The notes beneath the pieces are model-generated. The model was not told the DNA's origin, ran no database searches, and saw nothing but the letters and a program-made list of their open reading frames with translations. The position numbers and the translations under genes are program-made. From NCBI GenBank assembly GCA_944320845.1, contig CALUJA010000009.1, positions 53,768 through 117,767 on the forward strand: 64,000 nt of DNA, written 5' to 3'. This DNA comes from an uncultured Phocaeicola sp. GTDB lineage: Bacteria > Bacteroidota > Bacteroidia > Bacteroidales > Bacteroidaceae. Numbering within the stretch: position 1 is the stretch's first letter; every line of letters begins with the position of its first letter. Positions 26,124 to 35,320 of the stretch are shown here, one piece after another.

Positions 26124-27722
26124 ATGAAATCAGATGCAAAGTCAATCATCGAGTCAGGAAAAGCCATTCTGGGAATTGAATTCGGTTCAACACGAATAAA
26201 GGCTGTCTTGATTGACCAAGAAAACAAACCTATCGCCCAAGGTAGTCATAATTGGGAAAACCAATTGGTGGACGGTCTTTGGACATACAGCATTGAAGCC
26301 ATTTGGTACGGACTGCAAGACTGTTATGCCGACCTCCGTAAAAATGTAAAAAAACAGTATGACATCGAAATAGAGACACTGGCTGCAATAGGAATCAGCG
26401 CCATGATGCATGGTTATATGGCGTTTAACAAGAAAGAAGAGATTCTTGTTCCTTTCCGCACATGGCGGAATACCAATACGGCTCAGGCTGCGGCTGCTTT
26501 GTCTGAACTTTTTGTCTATAACATTCCGTTGAGATGGAGCATCTCTCATTTATATCAAGCTATCTTGAACGATGAGGAGCATGTCAAAGACATCAGTTTC
26601 CTGACAACACTTGCAGGTTATGTTCATTGGCAACTGACGGGAAAAAAGGTATTAGGCATCGGAGACGCTTCCGGAATGCTGCCGATAGACCCTCAAACCA
26701 AGAACTATTCGGCAGAAATGATGGCCAAGTTTGAGAAACTGATTGCTCCGAAAGGATATAGCTGGAAATTGTCTAATATTCTGCCCAAAGTGCTGCTGGC
26801 CGGTGAAAATGCCGGTGTTCTTACAGAAGAAGGTGCCAAGAGATTAGATGTTTCCGGTCATTTGAAAGGCGGCATTCCCATCTGTCCTCCCGAAGGTGAT
26901 GCAGGAACCGGTATGGTTGCAACCAATGCGGTCAAGCAGCGCACAGGTAATGTTTCTGCGGGAACTTCTTCTTTCTCCATGATTGTGTTGGAGAAGGATT
27001 TGTCTAAGCCGTATGAAATGATTGATATGGTTACGACTCCCGACGGAAGTCCCGTGGCTATGGTGCACTGCAACAACTGCACTTCCGATTTGAATGCCTG
27101 GGTCAGCCTGTTTAAAGAATATCAGGAACTTTTGGGAATCCCAGTAGACATGGATGAAGTATATGGAAAACTCTATAACAACGCGCTTACGGGCGACGCT
27201 GACTGCGGAGGACTTATCTCATACAACTATATATCCGGAGAGCCGGTAACGGGACTTGCCGAGGGAAGACCGTTGTTTATGCGTTCTCCCAATGACAAGT
27301 TTACGCTGGCAAACTTCATGCGGGCTCATCTGTATGCTTCTGTCGGAGTTTTGAAAATAGGAAATGACATTCTTTTCAAGGAAGAAAAGATTGAGGTCGA
27401 CAGAATTACAGGACACGGAGGCTTGTTCAAGACAAAAGGCGTAGGCCAGAGAATATTGGCGGCAGCCATCAATTCGCCTATCTCGGTGATGGAAACAGCC
27501 GGTGAAGGAGGCGCATGGGGAATCGCACTGCTTGCTTCTTACCTGGTGAACAATGCCAAAAAGCAGAATCTGGCAGATTTCTTGGACGAGCAGGTATTCG
27601 CCGGATACTCTGGCGTTGAAATATCGCCGATGGCTGAAGATGTTGCTGGCTTTAATGCATATATCGAAAGCTACAAGGCAGGACTTCCTGTTGAAGAAGC
27701 TGCGGTCAAATGCAAGAAGTAA
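26124..27722 (+). CDS. araB: L-ribulokinase-like FGGY kinase
   Basis: The 532-residue FGGY kinase should phosphorylate L-ribulose to L-ribulose 5-phosphate. The N-terminal [15 protein letters not shown] phosphate loop, [23 protein letters not shown] (catalytic Asp) and [10 protein letters not shown] motifs are present. It is the divergent Bacteroides type of ribulokinase and not the E. coli AraB type. ATG 26124 is chosen because the upstream in-frame codons lie in the hairpin. It completes the arabinose pathway with araA and araD. Confidence 0.88.
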   Translation: MKSDAKSIIESGKAILGIEFGSTRIKAVLIDQENKPIAQGSHNWENQLVDGLWTYSIEAIWYGLQDCYADLRKNVKKQYDIEIETLAAIGISAMMHGYMAFNKKEEILVPFRTWRNTNTAQAAAALSELFVYNIPLRWSISHLYQAILNDEEHVKDISFLTTLAGYVHWQLTGKKVLGIGDASGMLPIDPQTKNYSAEMMAKFEKLIAPKGYSWKLSNILPKVLLAGENAGVLTEEGAKRLDVSGHLKGGIPICPPEGDAGTGMVATNAVKQRTGNVSAGTSSFSMIVLEKDLSKPYEMIDMVTTPDGSPVAMVHCNNCTSDLNAWVSLFKEYQELLGIPVDMDEVYGKLYNNALTGDADCGGLISYNYISGEPVTGLAEGRPLFMRSPNDKFTLANFMRAHLYASVGVLKIGNDILFKEEKIEVDRITGHGGLFKTKGVGQRILAAAINSPISVMETAGEGGAWGIALLASYLVNNAKKQNLADFLDEQVFAGYSGVEISPMAEDVAGFNAYIESYKAGLPVEEAAVKCKK

Positions 27723-27818
27723 CATTCTAAGGATACGACGAGGCAGGGCTGTCGGGAATGAGATTGGGATTCCACGATTTTTTCAAAGCTTTCGGCAGAG
27801 AAAAAAGCATTGCCTTCG

Positions 27819-27849
27819 TTGTAATTTATAGAGAAAAAAATTATTTTTG
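27819..27849 (+). promoter_or_regulatory. promoter of tkt-rpiB
   Basis: TTG 27819-27821 and TATTTTTG 27842-27849 are separated by exactly 20 bp. The start would lie near 27856, so the AraR-type box at 27891 sits in the leader as a roadblock-type operator. Confidence 0.72.
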
Positions 27850-27890
27850 TCACTATAAAAATAAATTTATAAGCGAGCTTAAACCCGCTT

Positions 27891-27906
27891 TATGTAGCAT
27901 AAACTA
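27891..27906. promoter_or_regulatory. AraR-type box 4, imperfect
   Basis: TATGTAGCATAAACTA keeps one good half-site and the GCATAA centre of the box at 21822, with the other arm degenerate. It lies 13 bp before the tkt ATG. Confidence 0.5.
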
Positions 27907-27919
27907 ATTCTTTATCAAC

Positions 27920-29935
27920 ATGAACAGCAAAGAAGTAATGAACCATGCAGCCGACAATATCCGTATATTGGCTGCTTCAATGGTTGAAAAAGCGAAGTCT
28001 GGACATCCGGGAGGTGCAATGGGTGGCGCTGATTTCATCAATGTTTTGTATTCAGAATATCTGCAATACGATCCGGAAAACCCGAAATGGGAAGGACGCG
28101 ACCGTTTTTTCCTTGATCCGGGTCATATGGCTCCGATGCTATATTCACAGTTAGCATTGATTGGGAAATTCAGCATTGACGAACTGAAGCAACTGCGCCA
28201 ATGGGGCTCCCCTACTCCGGGACATCCTGAAGTGGATGTAATGCGTGGCATTGAAAATACCTCAGGCCCGTTGGGACAAGGACATATTTTTGCGGTAGGT
28301 GCTGCCATTGCCGCTAAATTTTTAGCGGCACGCACGGGCAATCCTACCTTTGCAAAGGAAACCATCTATGCCTATATTTCAGACGGAGGTATTCAGGAAG
28401 AGATTTCTCAAGGCGGCGGGCGTATTGCCGGATGCCTGGGATTGGATAACCTTGTCATGTTCTATGACTCTAATGACATTCAGTTGTCGACCGAAACCAA
28501 GGCTGTGACAAGCGAGGATACGGCCATGAAATACCGGGCATGGGGATGGAACGTGATTGAAATCAATGGCAATGACTGCGAACAAATCCGTCAGGCTCTG
28601 GATGCAGCTAAGGCAGAAACAGAGCGTCCTACGTTGATAATCGGCAAATGTATTATGGGTAAGGGCGCGCGTAAAGATGACAATTCATCTTATGAGCACA
28701 ACTGCAAGACCCATGGTGCTCCACTCGGAGGAGATGCATATAAGAATACCATGATTAATCTGGGAGCAGACCCCGAAAATCCGTTTGTCATATTCGATGA
28801 TGTCAAGGACATGTATGCCAAACGTGCCGAGGAACTGAAAGCTATTGTCGCAGCACGCTACGAAGAAGAAAAGGCATGGGCTGCCGCTAATCCTGACAAG
28901 GCTGCACAATTGAAGGTATGGTTCAGCGGCGTTGCTCCGAAGATTGACTGGGCAAGCGTTCAGCAAAAAAACAATGATGCGACCCGCAATGCTTCTGCTG
29001 CAGTATTGGGTGTGTTGGCCGAACAGGTTCCGAACATGATTTGCGCTTCAGCCGATTTGTCTAACTCTGACAAGACAGACGGATTCTTGAAGAAAACTCA
29101 CGCTTTCACCAATGGAGATTTCAGCGGTGCGTTCTTCCAGGCCGGTGTTGCTGAGCTGACAATGGCCTGCTGCTGCATTGGAATGGCACTTCATGGCGGT
29201 GTGATTGCGGCATGCGGTACTTTCTTCGTATTCTCTGATTATATGAAGCCTGCCGTACGTATGGCTGCATTGATGCAGTTGCCGGTTAAGTTTATCTGGA
29301 CTCACGATGCATTCCGTGTAGGTGAAGACGGCCCGACTCACGAACCGGTAGAGCAAGAGGCACAAATCCGCTTGATGGAAAAACTGAAGAACCATCACGG
29401 AAAGAATTCTATGCTGGTGCTGCGTCCGGCTGATGCTGAAGAAACGACCGTATGCTGGAAGCTTGCGATGGAAAATGTGGACACTCCTTCTGCCTTGATT
29501 TTGTCGCGTCAGAATATCAACATGCTGCCGGCCGGCACCGATTATACACAGGCTGCCAAAGGTGCCTACATCGTAGCAGGCTCACAGGAGAATCCGGATG
29601 TTATTCTGGTGGCTTCCGGTTCTGAAGTATCGACTCTGGTGGCAGGGGCCGAGCTTCTTCACAAAGACGGAATAAAGACACGCGTTGTTTCTGTTCCATC
29701 TGAAGGACTCTTCCGCAGCCAAAGCAAGGAATATCAAGAGAGCATTATCCCGACAGGAGCCAAGATTTTTGGTCTTACTGCAGGATTGCCCGTCAATTTG
29801 CAAGGACTGGTAGGTGCCAACGGCAAGGTTTGGGGTCTGGAGTCATTCGGCTTCTCTGCTCCTTACAAGGTCTTGGACGAGAAACTGGGATTCACTGCTG
29901 AGAATGTTTATAATCAAGTAAAGGAAATGCTCTGA
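27920..29935 (+). CDS. tkt: transketolase
   Basis: The 671-residue thiamine diphosphate enzyme moves two-carbon units between pentose phosphates and glycolytic sugars. The N-terminal catalytic GHPGGAMGGAD, TPP-binding SDGGIQEEISQGG and following NDIQLS, the pyrimidine-domain FRVGEDGPTHEPVEQ, and the C-terminal domain are complete. It uses the xylulose 5-phosphate made by the xyl and ara genes. The stop overlaps the rpiB start (TGATG). Confidence 0.96.
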   Translation: MNSKEVMNHAADNIRILAASMVEKAKSGHPGGAMGGADFINVLYSEYLQYDPENPKWEGRDRFFLDPGHMAPMLYSQLALIGKFSIDELKQLRQWGSPTPGHPEVDVMRGIENTSGPLGQGHIFAVGAAIAAKFLAARTGNPTFAKETIYAYISDGGIQEEISQGGGRIAGCLGLDNLVMFYDSNDIQLSTETKAVTSEDTAMKYRAWGWNVIEINGNDCEQIRQALDAAKAETERPTLIIGKCIMGKGARKDDNSSYEHNCKTHGAPLGGDAYKNTMINLGADPENPFVIFDDVKDMYAKRAEELKAIVAARYEEEKAWAAANPDKAAQLKVWFSGVAPKIDWASVQQKNNDATRNASAAVLGVLAEQVPNMICASADLSNSDKTDGFLKKTHAFTNGDFSGAFFQAGVAELTMACCCIGMALHGGVIAACGTFFVFSDYMKPAVRMAALMQLPVKFIWTHDAFRVGEDGPTHEPVEQEAQIRLMEKLKNHHGKNSMLVLRPADAEETTVCWKLAMENVDTPSALILSRQNINMLPAGTDYTQAAKGAYIVAGSQENPDVILVASGSEVSTLVAGAELLHKDGIKTRVVSVPSEGLFRSQSKEYQESIIPTGAKIFGLTAGLPVNLQGLVGANGKVWGLESFGFSAPYKVLDEKLGFTAENVYNQVKEML

Positions 29936-30369
29936 TGAAAACGATAGGATTAGCGTCAGACCATGCAGGATTTGAACTGAAACAATATGTCAAGCAGTGG
30001 CTGGAGGCAAAAGGATGGGAATATAAGGACTTCGGGACTTATACATCGGACAGCTGTGACTATCCCGACTACGCTCATCCGCTGGCTCTTGCCGTGGAAG
30101 CGGGAGAATGCTACCCGGGTATAGCCGTCTGCGGAAGCGGACAAGGCATCAGCATCACGCTGAACAAGCATCAAGGCATCCGCGCTGCACTGTGCTGGAT
30201 TCCGGAAATAGCGCATCTCGCCCGCCAGCATAACGATGCAAACGTATTGGTCATGCCGGGACGTTTCATTTCGCCTGAGATGGCAGACAAGATTATGACA
30301 GAGTTTTTTGCCACTCCGTTTGAAGGCGGCCGCCATCAGAAAAGAGTGGACAAGATTCCGGTAAGATAA
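29935..30369 (+). CDS. rpiB: ribose-5-phosphate isomerase B
   Basis: The 144-residue RpiB/LacAB protein interconverts ribulose and ribose 5-phosphate. Catalytic Cys66 lies in VCGSGQGIS, and His10 in ASDHAGFELK supports ring opening. The overlap with tkt implies coupled translation of the non-oxidative pentose phosphate steps. Confidence 0.96.
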   Translation: MKTIGLASDHAGFELKQYVKQWLEAKGWEYKDFGTYTSDSCDYPDYAHPLALAVEAGECYPGIAVCGSGQGISITLNKHQGIRAALCWIPEIAHLARQHNDANVLVMPGRFISPEMADKIMTEFFATPFEGGRHQKRVDKIPVR

Positions 30370-30390
30370 TTCTATGCTTAAAATGCTAAA

Positions 30391-30420
30391 AAAAGAGAAG
30401 TTCGAAAGGGCTTCTCTTTT
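30391..30420 (+). terminator. terminator after rpiB
   Basis: 10-bp arms AAAAGAGAAG and CTTCTCTTTT around a 10-base loop, extended by three more A-T pairs, with TTT following. Confidence 0.9.
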
Positions 30421-30474
30421 TTTATACGTATATTTGTCTTGATAAAATATATGAAACCGTAAAACAGAATGACC

Positions 30475-31503
30475 ATGAAAAAATTTTTATTTATCTTGCT
30501 GGCATGTTTACCCCTATTCCTTCCGGCCAAGGAGAAGAAAGATAATTCCAATCCGAAATATCTGGCGGGTGCCGTTACCCTGACCGACGGGAAAGTGACC
30601 TTCACTCAAGAACTGAAAACCCCGTCGATGTCGAAAGACGAGGTATACAAGCAGATGCTGGAGTGGGCGGAAAACCGTTTCAAGCCCGAAGGGAAATTGC
30701 AGAGCCGGGTGGTTTATACCAACGAAGGAAACGGGGAAATCGCAGCTTCGGCAGAAGAATATATGGTGTTTTCATCTTCTGCGCTTTCGTTAGACCGTAC
30801 CCGAATCTATTATCAACTGTTCATTTATGTGACTGAGGGGAATTGCAAAATGGAGATGACCCGCATCCGCTATTGGTATGATGAGAACCGCGACGGCGGA
30901 GAACGCTATACGGCCGAAGAATGGATTACTGATGACATGGCTCTGAACAAGAAGAAAACGAAACTGGCACCGATATGCGGAAAATTCCGCAGGGAGACAA
31001 TCGACCTGAAGGATAATCTGTTCAAGTCGGCCGCAGAAGCCCTCGGCGTATATGCCTTGAATGCCCAGGTTTCAGCCCCTGCAAAACCTGCCGTTTCTCT
31101 TTCCGCAACCGGCGAACTGAAGGAGGTTTCATTGGAACAGCTGCCTGACAATCTGAACGAAATCGCAGCTTCCGGCAAAATGACCCTTTCTGCCAACGGG
31201 GAGGAAGTCAACATGAAGGCATCCGACTGGGGCGGTTTCGGCAAACTGTTCAATAAGAATGTCGCCTATATATTGGTCGAGCAGAGCCTCATTGCGGCAA
31301 ACGCCATGATGGAACACAACGACACGTATAAAGTCTCCTTCTATCTGCCGGAAAGCACCGAGCCAAGCATCGTCATCGAATGCAGCAAATCGATGGTGCA
31401 AAAGATGTCGGCCAAAGACTTGAAGTCGCTGAACCAGGCGGTAGACACATCCAAGTCATACACTATGTATATAGGAGAAATCACCCGCATCCTGATGAAA
31501 TGA
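30475..31503 (+). CDS. secreted DUF4468 protein
   Basis: The 342-residue protein has a signal peptide (MKKFLFILLACLPLFLPA) and a DUF4468 domain (about residues 40-165), a Bacteroidetes family with a TBP-like fold and unknown function. A linker with Ala/Pro follows, then a second alpha/beta domain. ATG 30475 fits the signal peptide better than 30469. It is flanked by terminators on both sides, so it is monocistronic. Confidence 0.82.
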   Translation: MKKFLFILLACLPLFLPAKEKKDNSNPKYLAGAVTLTDGKVTFTQELKTPSMSKDEVYKQMLEWAENRFKPEGKLQSRVVYTNEGNGEIAASAEEYMVFSSSALSLDRTRIYYQLFIYVTEGNCKMEMTRIRYWYDENRDGGERYTAEEWITDDMALNKKKTKLAPICGKFRRETIDLKDNLFKSAAEALGVYALNAQVSAPAKPAVSLSATGELKEVSLEQLPDNLNEIAASGKMTLSANGEEVNMKASDWGGFGKLFNKNVAYILVEQSLIAANAMMEHNDTYKVSFYLPESTEPSIVIECSKSMVQKMSAKDLKSLNQAVDTSKSYTMYIGEITRILMK

Positions 31504-31523
31504 ATTGACTGCTGGTTATAAAA

Positions 31524-31563
31524 AACGCCCGCATTTCCTAAAGTCGGTTGGAATGCGGGCGTT
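31524..31563 (+). terminator. terminator after the DUF4468 gene
   Basis: Perfect 12-bp GC-rich arms 31524-31535 and 31552-31563, followed by GCTTTTTTT. Confidence 0.92.
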
Positions 31564-31675
31564 GCTTTTTTTGACAGGTCTTTTGGCTTTTTCCTTGTAG
31601 TCCGCGCATGTTTTGATGCGATGAAAACCGGATATCAAAAAGACTTAAACTTGTTTTCAAAGGGCAGTCTCACGC

Positions 31676-32653
31676 TTATTCTTCGTGACTGCTGTAATAT
31701 TTCATGAATTGCGTACGCTCAAACGGGGTCACGGCACCTTCAGCCTTGGCATTCAGCTTGCCTTTGAACTGCATCAGACTTTCGTAGCCGTTTTTCTCCA
31801 TCCAGTCTGCAAGTTCATTCTTCATGGATTCAATTACCTTTTCACCGTTCTGGTAAATCATGCTGCACACTTCCACGGCAGAAGCTCCGGCCAATACAGC
31901 CTTGACAACGCCTGTTCCGCTATGCACTCCGCCCGACAATGCGTATGACATCTGCGGTACTTCCGCGGAAGCGATGGCCGTCCATCGTATCTTGTCGGCG
32001 AGTTCTGCCGGAGAACTCATGATGTTTGATGTGGCAAACGACTGCTCTTCAATGTTGATGTCAGGCTGATAAAAGCGGTTGAACAAGACTATCCCGTCTG
32101 CTCCGTTTGCATAGAGCTGGTTAATCAGCGCTATCGGATTGGTAAAGTTGCTTCCCAGCTTCATGATAACCGGGATTGCTACCGCCTTCTTTATGTGGCG
32201 CAGAATATCGATATGCCGTTGCTCAAAGCTTCCGTATTCATAGTCTTTCGAAGTCTGGAGAGACAGAATGTTAATCTCCAGGGCATCGGCTCCCGCCTCT
32301 TCCATCAATCTGGCAAAATCAGTCCATTCACTGTCACTGTAACAGTTTATACTGGCGATTATCGGAATGCGGCATACCTTTTTGGCCTCCTTTATCAGTG
32401 TGATGTGTTCGTTCAGTGCATGCGAACGCACGTATGTCCCCAAATAGTCGTCCGCTTCTGGGGAGCCATATCCATGCATGTTGCCTGCCTGCATGGTTAT
32501 TTGCTCTTCGAAAACAGATTTCAGCACTACTGCTCCCGCACCGGCGGCCTCCAGTTTCTGGATTTTTGCTACGCTGTTGGTCAGTCCGGAACTGCTTACA
32601 ATGACAGGATTATCCAAAGCTAAACCTGCGAAATTGGTTTTGATTTCTACCAT
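31676..32653 (-). CDS. dihydroorotate dehydrogenase-like protein without catalytic cysteine
   Basis: The 325-residue TIM barrel keeps FMN-type motifs (KLGSNFTNP, ALSGGVHSGTG, GASAVEVCS) and starts like class 1 dihydroorotate dehydrogenases. At residues 126-133 it reads EINILSLQ where true PyrD has ELNISCPN, so the catalytic base is missing. It probably binds FMN and oxidises another substrate, or none. True pyrD is at 6900-7811. It is last in an operon with yggS and a DUF4494 gene. Confidence 0.85.
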   Translation of the reverse strand: MVEIKTNFAGLALDNPVIVSSSGLTNSVAKIQKLEAAGAGAVVLKSVFEEQITMQAGNMHGYGSPEADDYLGTYVRSHALNEHITLIKEAKKVCRIPIIASINCYSDSEWTDFARLMEEAGADALEINILSLQTSKDYEYGSFEQRHIDILRHIKKAVAIPVIMKLGSNFTNPIALINQLYANGADGIVLFNRFYQPDINIEEQSFATSNIMSSPAELADKIRWTAIASAEVPQMSYALSGGVHSGTGVVKAVLAGASAVEVCSMIYQNGEKVIESMKNELADWMEKNGYESLMQFKGKLNAKAEGAVTPFERTQFMKYYSSHEE

Positions 32654-32665
32654 AGCCTTATGTTT

Positions 32666-33334
32666 TTAATAGTTTCTATCTCCAAATATTTTACTTCCCA
32701 CACGTACTAACGTACATCCGGCCTTGACAGCCAGAGGATAATCGTGCGACATGCCCATCGATATTTCCTTGAAACGGTCGTCGTGCAGGAAATATTCACT
32801 TTTTAATTCATCAAAAAAATGGCGGAGAGACTCGAACTCCTTTTTTATTTGTTCTTCATTGTCCGTATTGGTTGCCATTCCCATCACCCCGCAGACAGAG
32901 ACATTTTCCAGTTCCTTCCAGTCTCCTTCGCGAAGCATGCTTCGGCAGCCGTCAAAGGTAAAGCCGTATTTGCTTTCTTCCGCGGCAATGTGAATCTCGA
33001 GCAGGCAAGGGATGACACGGTTCACCTTGGCTGCCTGGCGGTTGATTTCCGCAAGCAGCCGGAAAGAGTCGACCGCATGTATCATCGCGATATAGGGAGC
33101 GATATATTTCACCTTATTGGTCTGCAGATGACCTATGAAGTGCCACTCTATATCCTTAGGCAGGGCGAGGTGTTTTTCCGTCAGTTCCTGCACTTTGCTT
33201 TCTCCGAAAATGCGCTGGCCGGCGGCATACGCCGCTTCTATCGCCTCATTGGGGTGAAACTTGGATACCGCGACCAGGCGTACACCTGCTGGAAGTTCCG
33301 ACAAGACAGCTTTTATATTTGCCTGAATATCCAT
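32666..33334 (-). CDS. yggS: YggS-family pyridoxal phosphate homeostasis protein
   Basis: The 222-residue PLP-binding single-domain barrel carries the PLP lysine in RLVAVSKFHP (about residue 25), the central WHFIGHLQTNK and the phosphate-binding SMGMSHDY near the end. It buffers PLP and affects amino acid pools; no catalytic reaction is established. It begins 15 bp after the DUF4494 gene and ends 12 bp before the DHODH-like gene. Confidence 0.94.
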   Translation of the reverse strand: MDIQANIKAVLSELPAGVRLVAVSKFHPNEAIEAAYAAGQRIFGESKVQELTEKHLALPKDIEWHFIGHLQTNKVKYIAPYIAMIHAVDSFRLLAEINRQAAKVNRVIPCLLEIHIAAEESKYGFTFDGCRSMLREGDWKELENVSVCGVMGMATNTDNEEQIKKEFESLRHFFDELKSEYFLHDDRFKEISMGMSHDYPLAVKAGCTLVRVGSKIFGDRNY

Positions 33335-33349
33335 ATCAAACTGTTTTAA

Positions 33350-33826
33350 CTATCGATTGCCCGCTTCTGCAAATTCCGGCTTGACATCCGGCTCGGCAGA
33401 ATATGGATATACATCCATGATTGCCGTTTCCGCCACCGAGGCGATGACATAATCTGCCATAGTCCCCTTCATCCCTTCATCCAGTTTTTTTACCGCATCG
33501 CGCAGGTCAGCCGCCTGTACCAGCACGTTGGTTGCCGTCTTTTTTTCCGCACCGCTTTTTTCGTCCAACGTGATAAAGTAAAGTTTGCACTTGAACCACC
33601 GGTCGGCCGCCTCTTCTTCCGAGGGAAACAGCTCGCTGTAATTGGCGCGCTTGATATCTGAAACGGTAAATTCCCCGCTGATAAATGGCGTGATTTCTTC
33701 TATTATACGTGACTCCGCTTCGGTGAAGCTCAGGGCATCAACCAGATACGGTTCGGTCACTTTCTTGTTCATCCCGTTTTCCGCCACTTTTTCGTAACGG
33801 ATTTTACATTCAAACCAGTTATGCAT
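33350..33826 (-). CDS. DUF4494 protein
   Basis: The 158-residue protein begins MHNWFECKIRYEK, as DUF4494 members do; an adjacent ATG at 33829 would add one residue. It has alternating strands and helices, with no catalytic motif. The family is limited to Bacteroidetes and its function is unknown. A promoter is at 33855-33862. It heads the DUF4494-yggS-DHODH-like operon. Confidence 0.85.
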   Translation of the reverse strand: MHNWFECKIRYEKVAENGMNKKVTEPYLVDALSFTEAESRIIEEITPFISGEFTVSDIKRANYSELFPSEEEAADRWFKCKLYFITLDEKSGAEKKTATNVLVQAADLRDAVKKLDEGMKGTMADYVIASVAETAIMDVYPYSAEPDVKPEFAEAGNR

Positions 33827-33854
33827 CATTGTTCGTATATATTTATTGCATATG

Positions 33855-33862
33855 CAAAGATA
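33855..33862 (-). promoter_or_regulatory. -7 box TATCTTTG of the DUF4494 operon
   Basis: Read 33862 to 33855, 29 bases before the ATG. It touches the 5' neighbour's 3' end region, but that gene stops at 33877. Confidence 0.6.
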
Positions 33863-33876
33863 CACGAAAATTTGGA

Positions 33877-35115
33877 TTATCCCTGTAATTTGCACCGATT
33901 CTGTTGCATGAATTCCCTGATAGCGCCGCTATGGTCTCCCTTTATCAGAATATGATGGTTGCCCAAAGGATTTTGCAGGAAATACTCTACCGGCTTGTCC
34001 AGTTTAATCCGCAGCTGTGTCCGGCATGCCGAGAGGAAGTTGGTATTTTCAGTCAGATAACCTGAAGAGACATAATATTCGTCCAGACATTCTCCCCCAC
34101 ATTTAAACAACGTCACATTCCCAGCATGCATGATGCCTTGAATGGCGATGCCCTTTTCCATTCCAAAATGATTGCAGATGATAAAGCTGTCTGCCATCTT
34201 GATTCCAATCGTATCATGGGCAAGCAAAATCTCGTTTCTGGGGACATCGACAAAGACCGGATTGGCAATAAACCCCGGCTGACCGAGGAGTTCCCTTATC
34301 ATGAGCAGGGTCATAATGGCCTGCAAATCGCCTTCGCTTCCCGCGGGAATGCCGTCATCGTTCAGCAAGGCAACGGCCAAATAGCCGGTTATATGCAAAT
34401 CCTGCATGAGTGAAAGGCTGGACAGGGTGAGAGCATCCAGTTTCCATTCTTTGCATACACGCTTTGCCGCCTGATAAAGGCGCATTTCGCGAAGCAGGTC
34501 TTCAGGCGTGGCGTCTTGGCAAGCTTGCGCCTGGGTGGCCAACATGGATGCTTCAACTCCCACCTCGTCGTCCGTTATTTCATAAAAGTGCTTATACACT
34601 TCTTCTGCGGGGATATCCACATAAGTCACCCCCCAACGGCGGCTTGCCAGCAGATAATCCGCGTGGCTTGATACCAGCCACGGTGCCGGCGTGCCTATCA
34701 GTCCGATGCGTTTCCCCTTCAGGCTTCGCTTGGCGGCAAAGGCATCATGGTGAAACAGCACCTGCCTGGCCATTTCTGCCGCCTTCCCATGGATGATTCG
34801 CGCCCGCATGTCTTTCGACTTCACCCATGCGGCGATTTCGAGGGCGGCGGAAAGAGAATTGTTTTGTCCGTCACTCAGCAAGGTTATCGGATAGGGAATC
34901 ACGCTGAAGTTGCGGATAACGATATCCGCCACATGTCCGTCGGCAATGAAGGCCATCTTATACGCATTGGGAGGTATGCTGTCAACGTCCGTATAATGCG
35001 TCATATGAAGCGTGAAGTGCTTTTCAAGTTCCACGAAGAGGTCTTTATGGCTCTCGTAAATCTGTTCAGCCTTATAGTTGCTTCCTGATGTAAATATAAT
35101 TAAGTAAAGTTCCAT
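33877..35115 (-). CDS. L-fucose/arabinose isomerase-fold protein
   Basis: The 412-residue protein resembles the fucose/arabinose isomerase superfamily. It has an N-terminal Rossmann-like half (GKRIGLIGTPAPWL at about residues 133-146) and a later segment GIPAGSEGDLQAIMTLLMIREL that matches the metal-binding acidic region of isomerase-like proteins (Glu and Asp ligands). GNHHILIKGDHS near the end may supply the His ligand. The substrate is unknown. It stands alone upstream of the DUF4494 operon, with a minus-strand -7 box TATGTTTG at 35149-35142. Confidence 0.72.
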   Translation of the reverse strand: MELYLIIFTSGSNYKAEQIYESHKDLFVELEKHFTLHMTHYTDVDSIPPNAYKMAFIADGHVADIVIRNFSVIPYPITLLSDGQNNSLSAALEIAAWVKSKDMRARIIHGKAAEMARQVLFHHDAFAAKRSLKGKRIGLIGTPAPWLVSSHADYLLASRRWGVTYVDIPAEEVYKHFYEITDDEVGVEASMLATQAQACQDATPEDLLREMRLYQAAKRVCKEWKLDALTLSSLSLMQDLHITGYLAVALLNDDGIPAGSEGDLQAIMTLLMIRELLGQPGFIANPVFVDVPRNEILLAHDTIGIKMADSFIICNHFGMEKGIAIQGIMHAGNVTLFKCGGECLDEYYVSSGYLTENTNFLSACRTQLRIKLDKPVEYFLQNPLGNHHILIKGDHSGAIREFMQQNRCKLQG

Positions 35116-35255
35116 GTAGATACTATATGATTTTATACAGACAAACATACATCTTTTTTCTCAAATAGCCCTGCAAAATGAAGTTTGATAACATAGATTT
35201 ACGTTCTGTAAGAATCGAGAAACCGTCTTGGCCGGTGTTTTATTCTTTGTAAAAG

Positions 35256-35286
35256 TTGGCAGATTATCTGTTTCGCTTTATATTTG
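35256..35286 (+). promoter_or_regulatory. promoter of the aminotransferase/ABC permease pair
   Basis: TTG 35256-35258 and TATATTTG 35279-35286 with 20 bp between them. The start falls near 35293, before the ATG at 35321. Confidence 0.75.
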
Positions 35287-35320
35287 CAGGGAATTTTCAG
35301 AATATAAAAACATTTTTACT

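Noticed and set aside
27755-27773. Terminator after araB
   Set aside because: Only a 5-bp stem is visible; too weak to call, although a T run follows.
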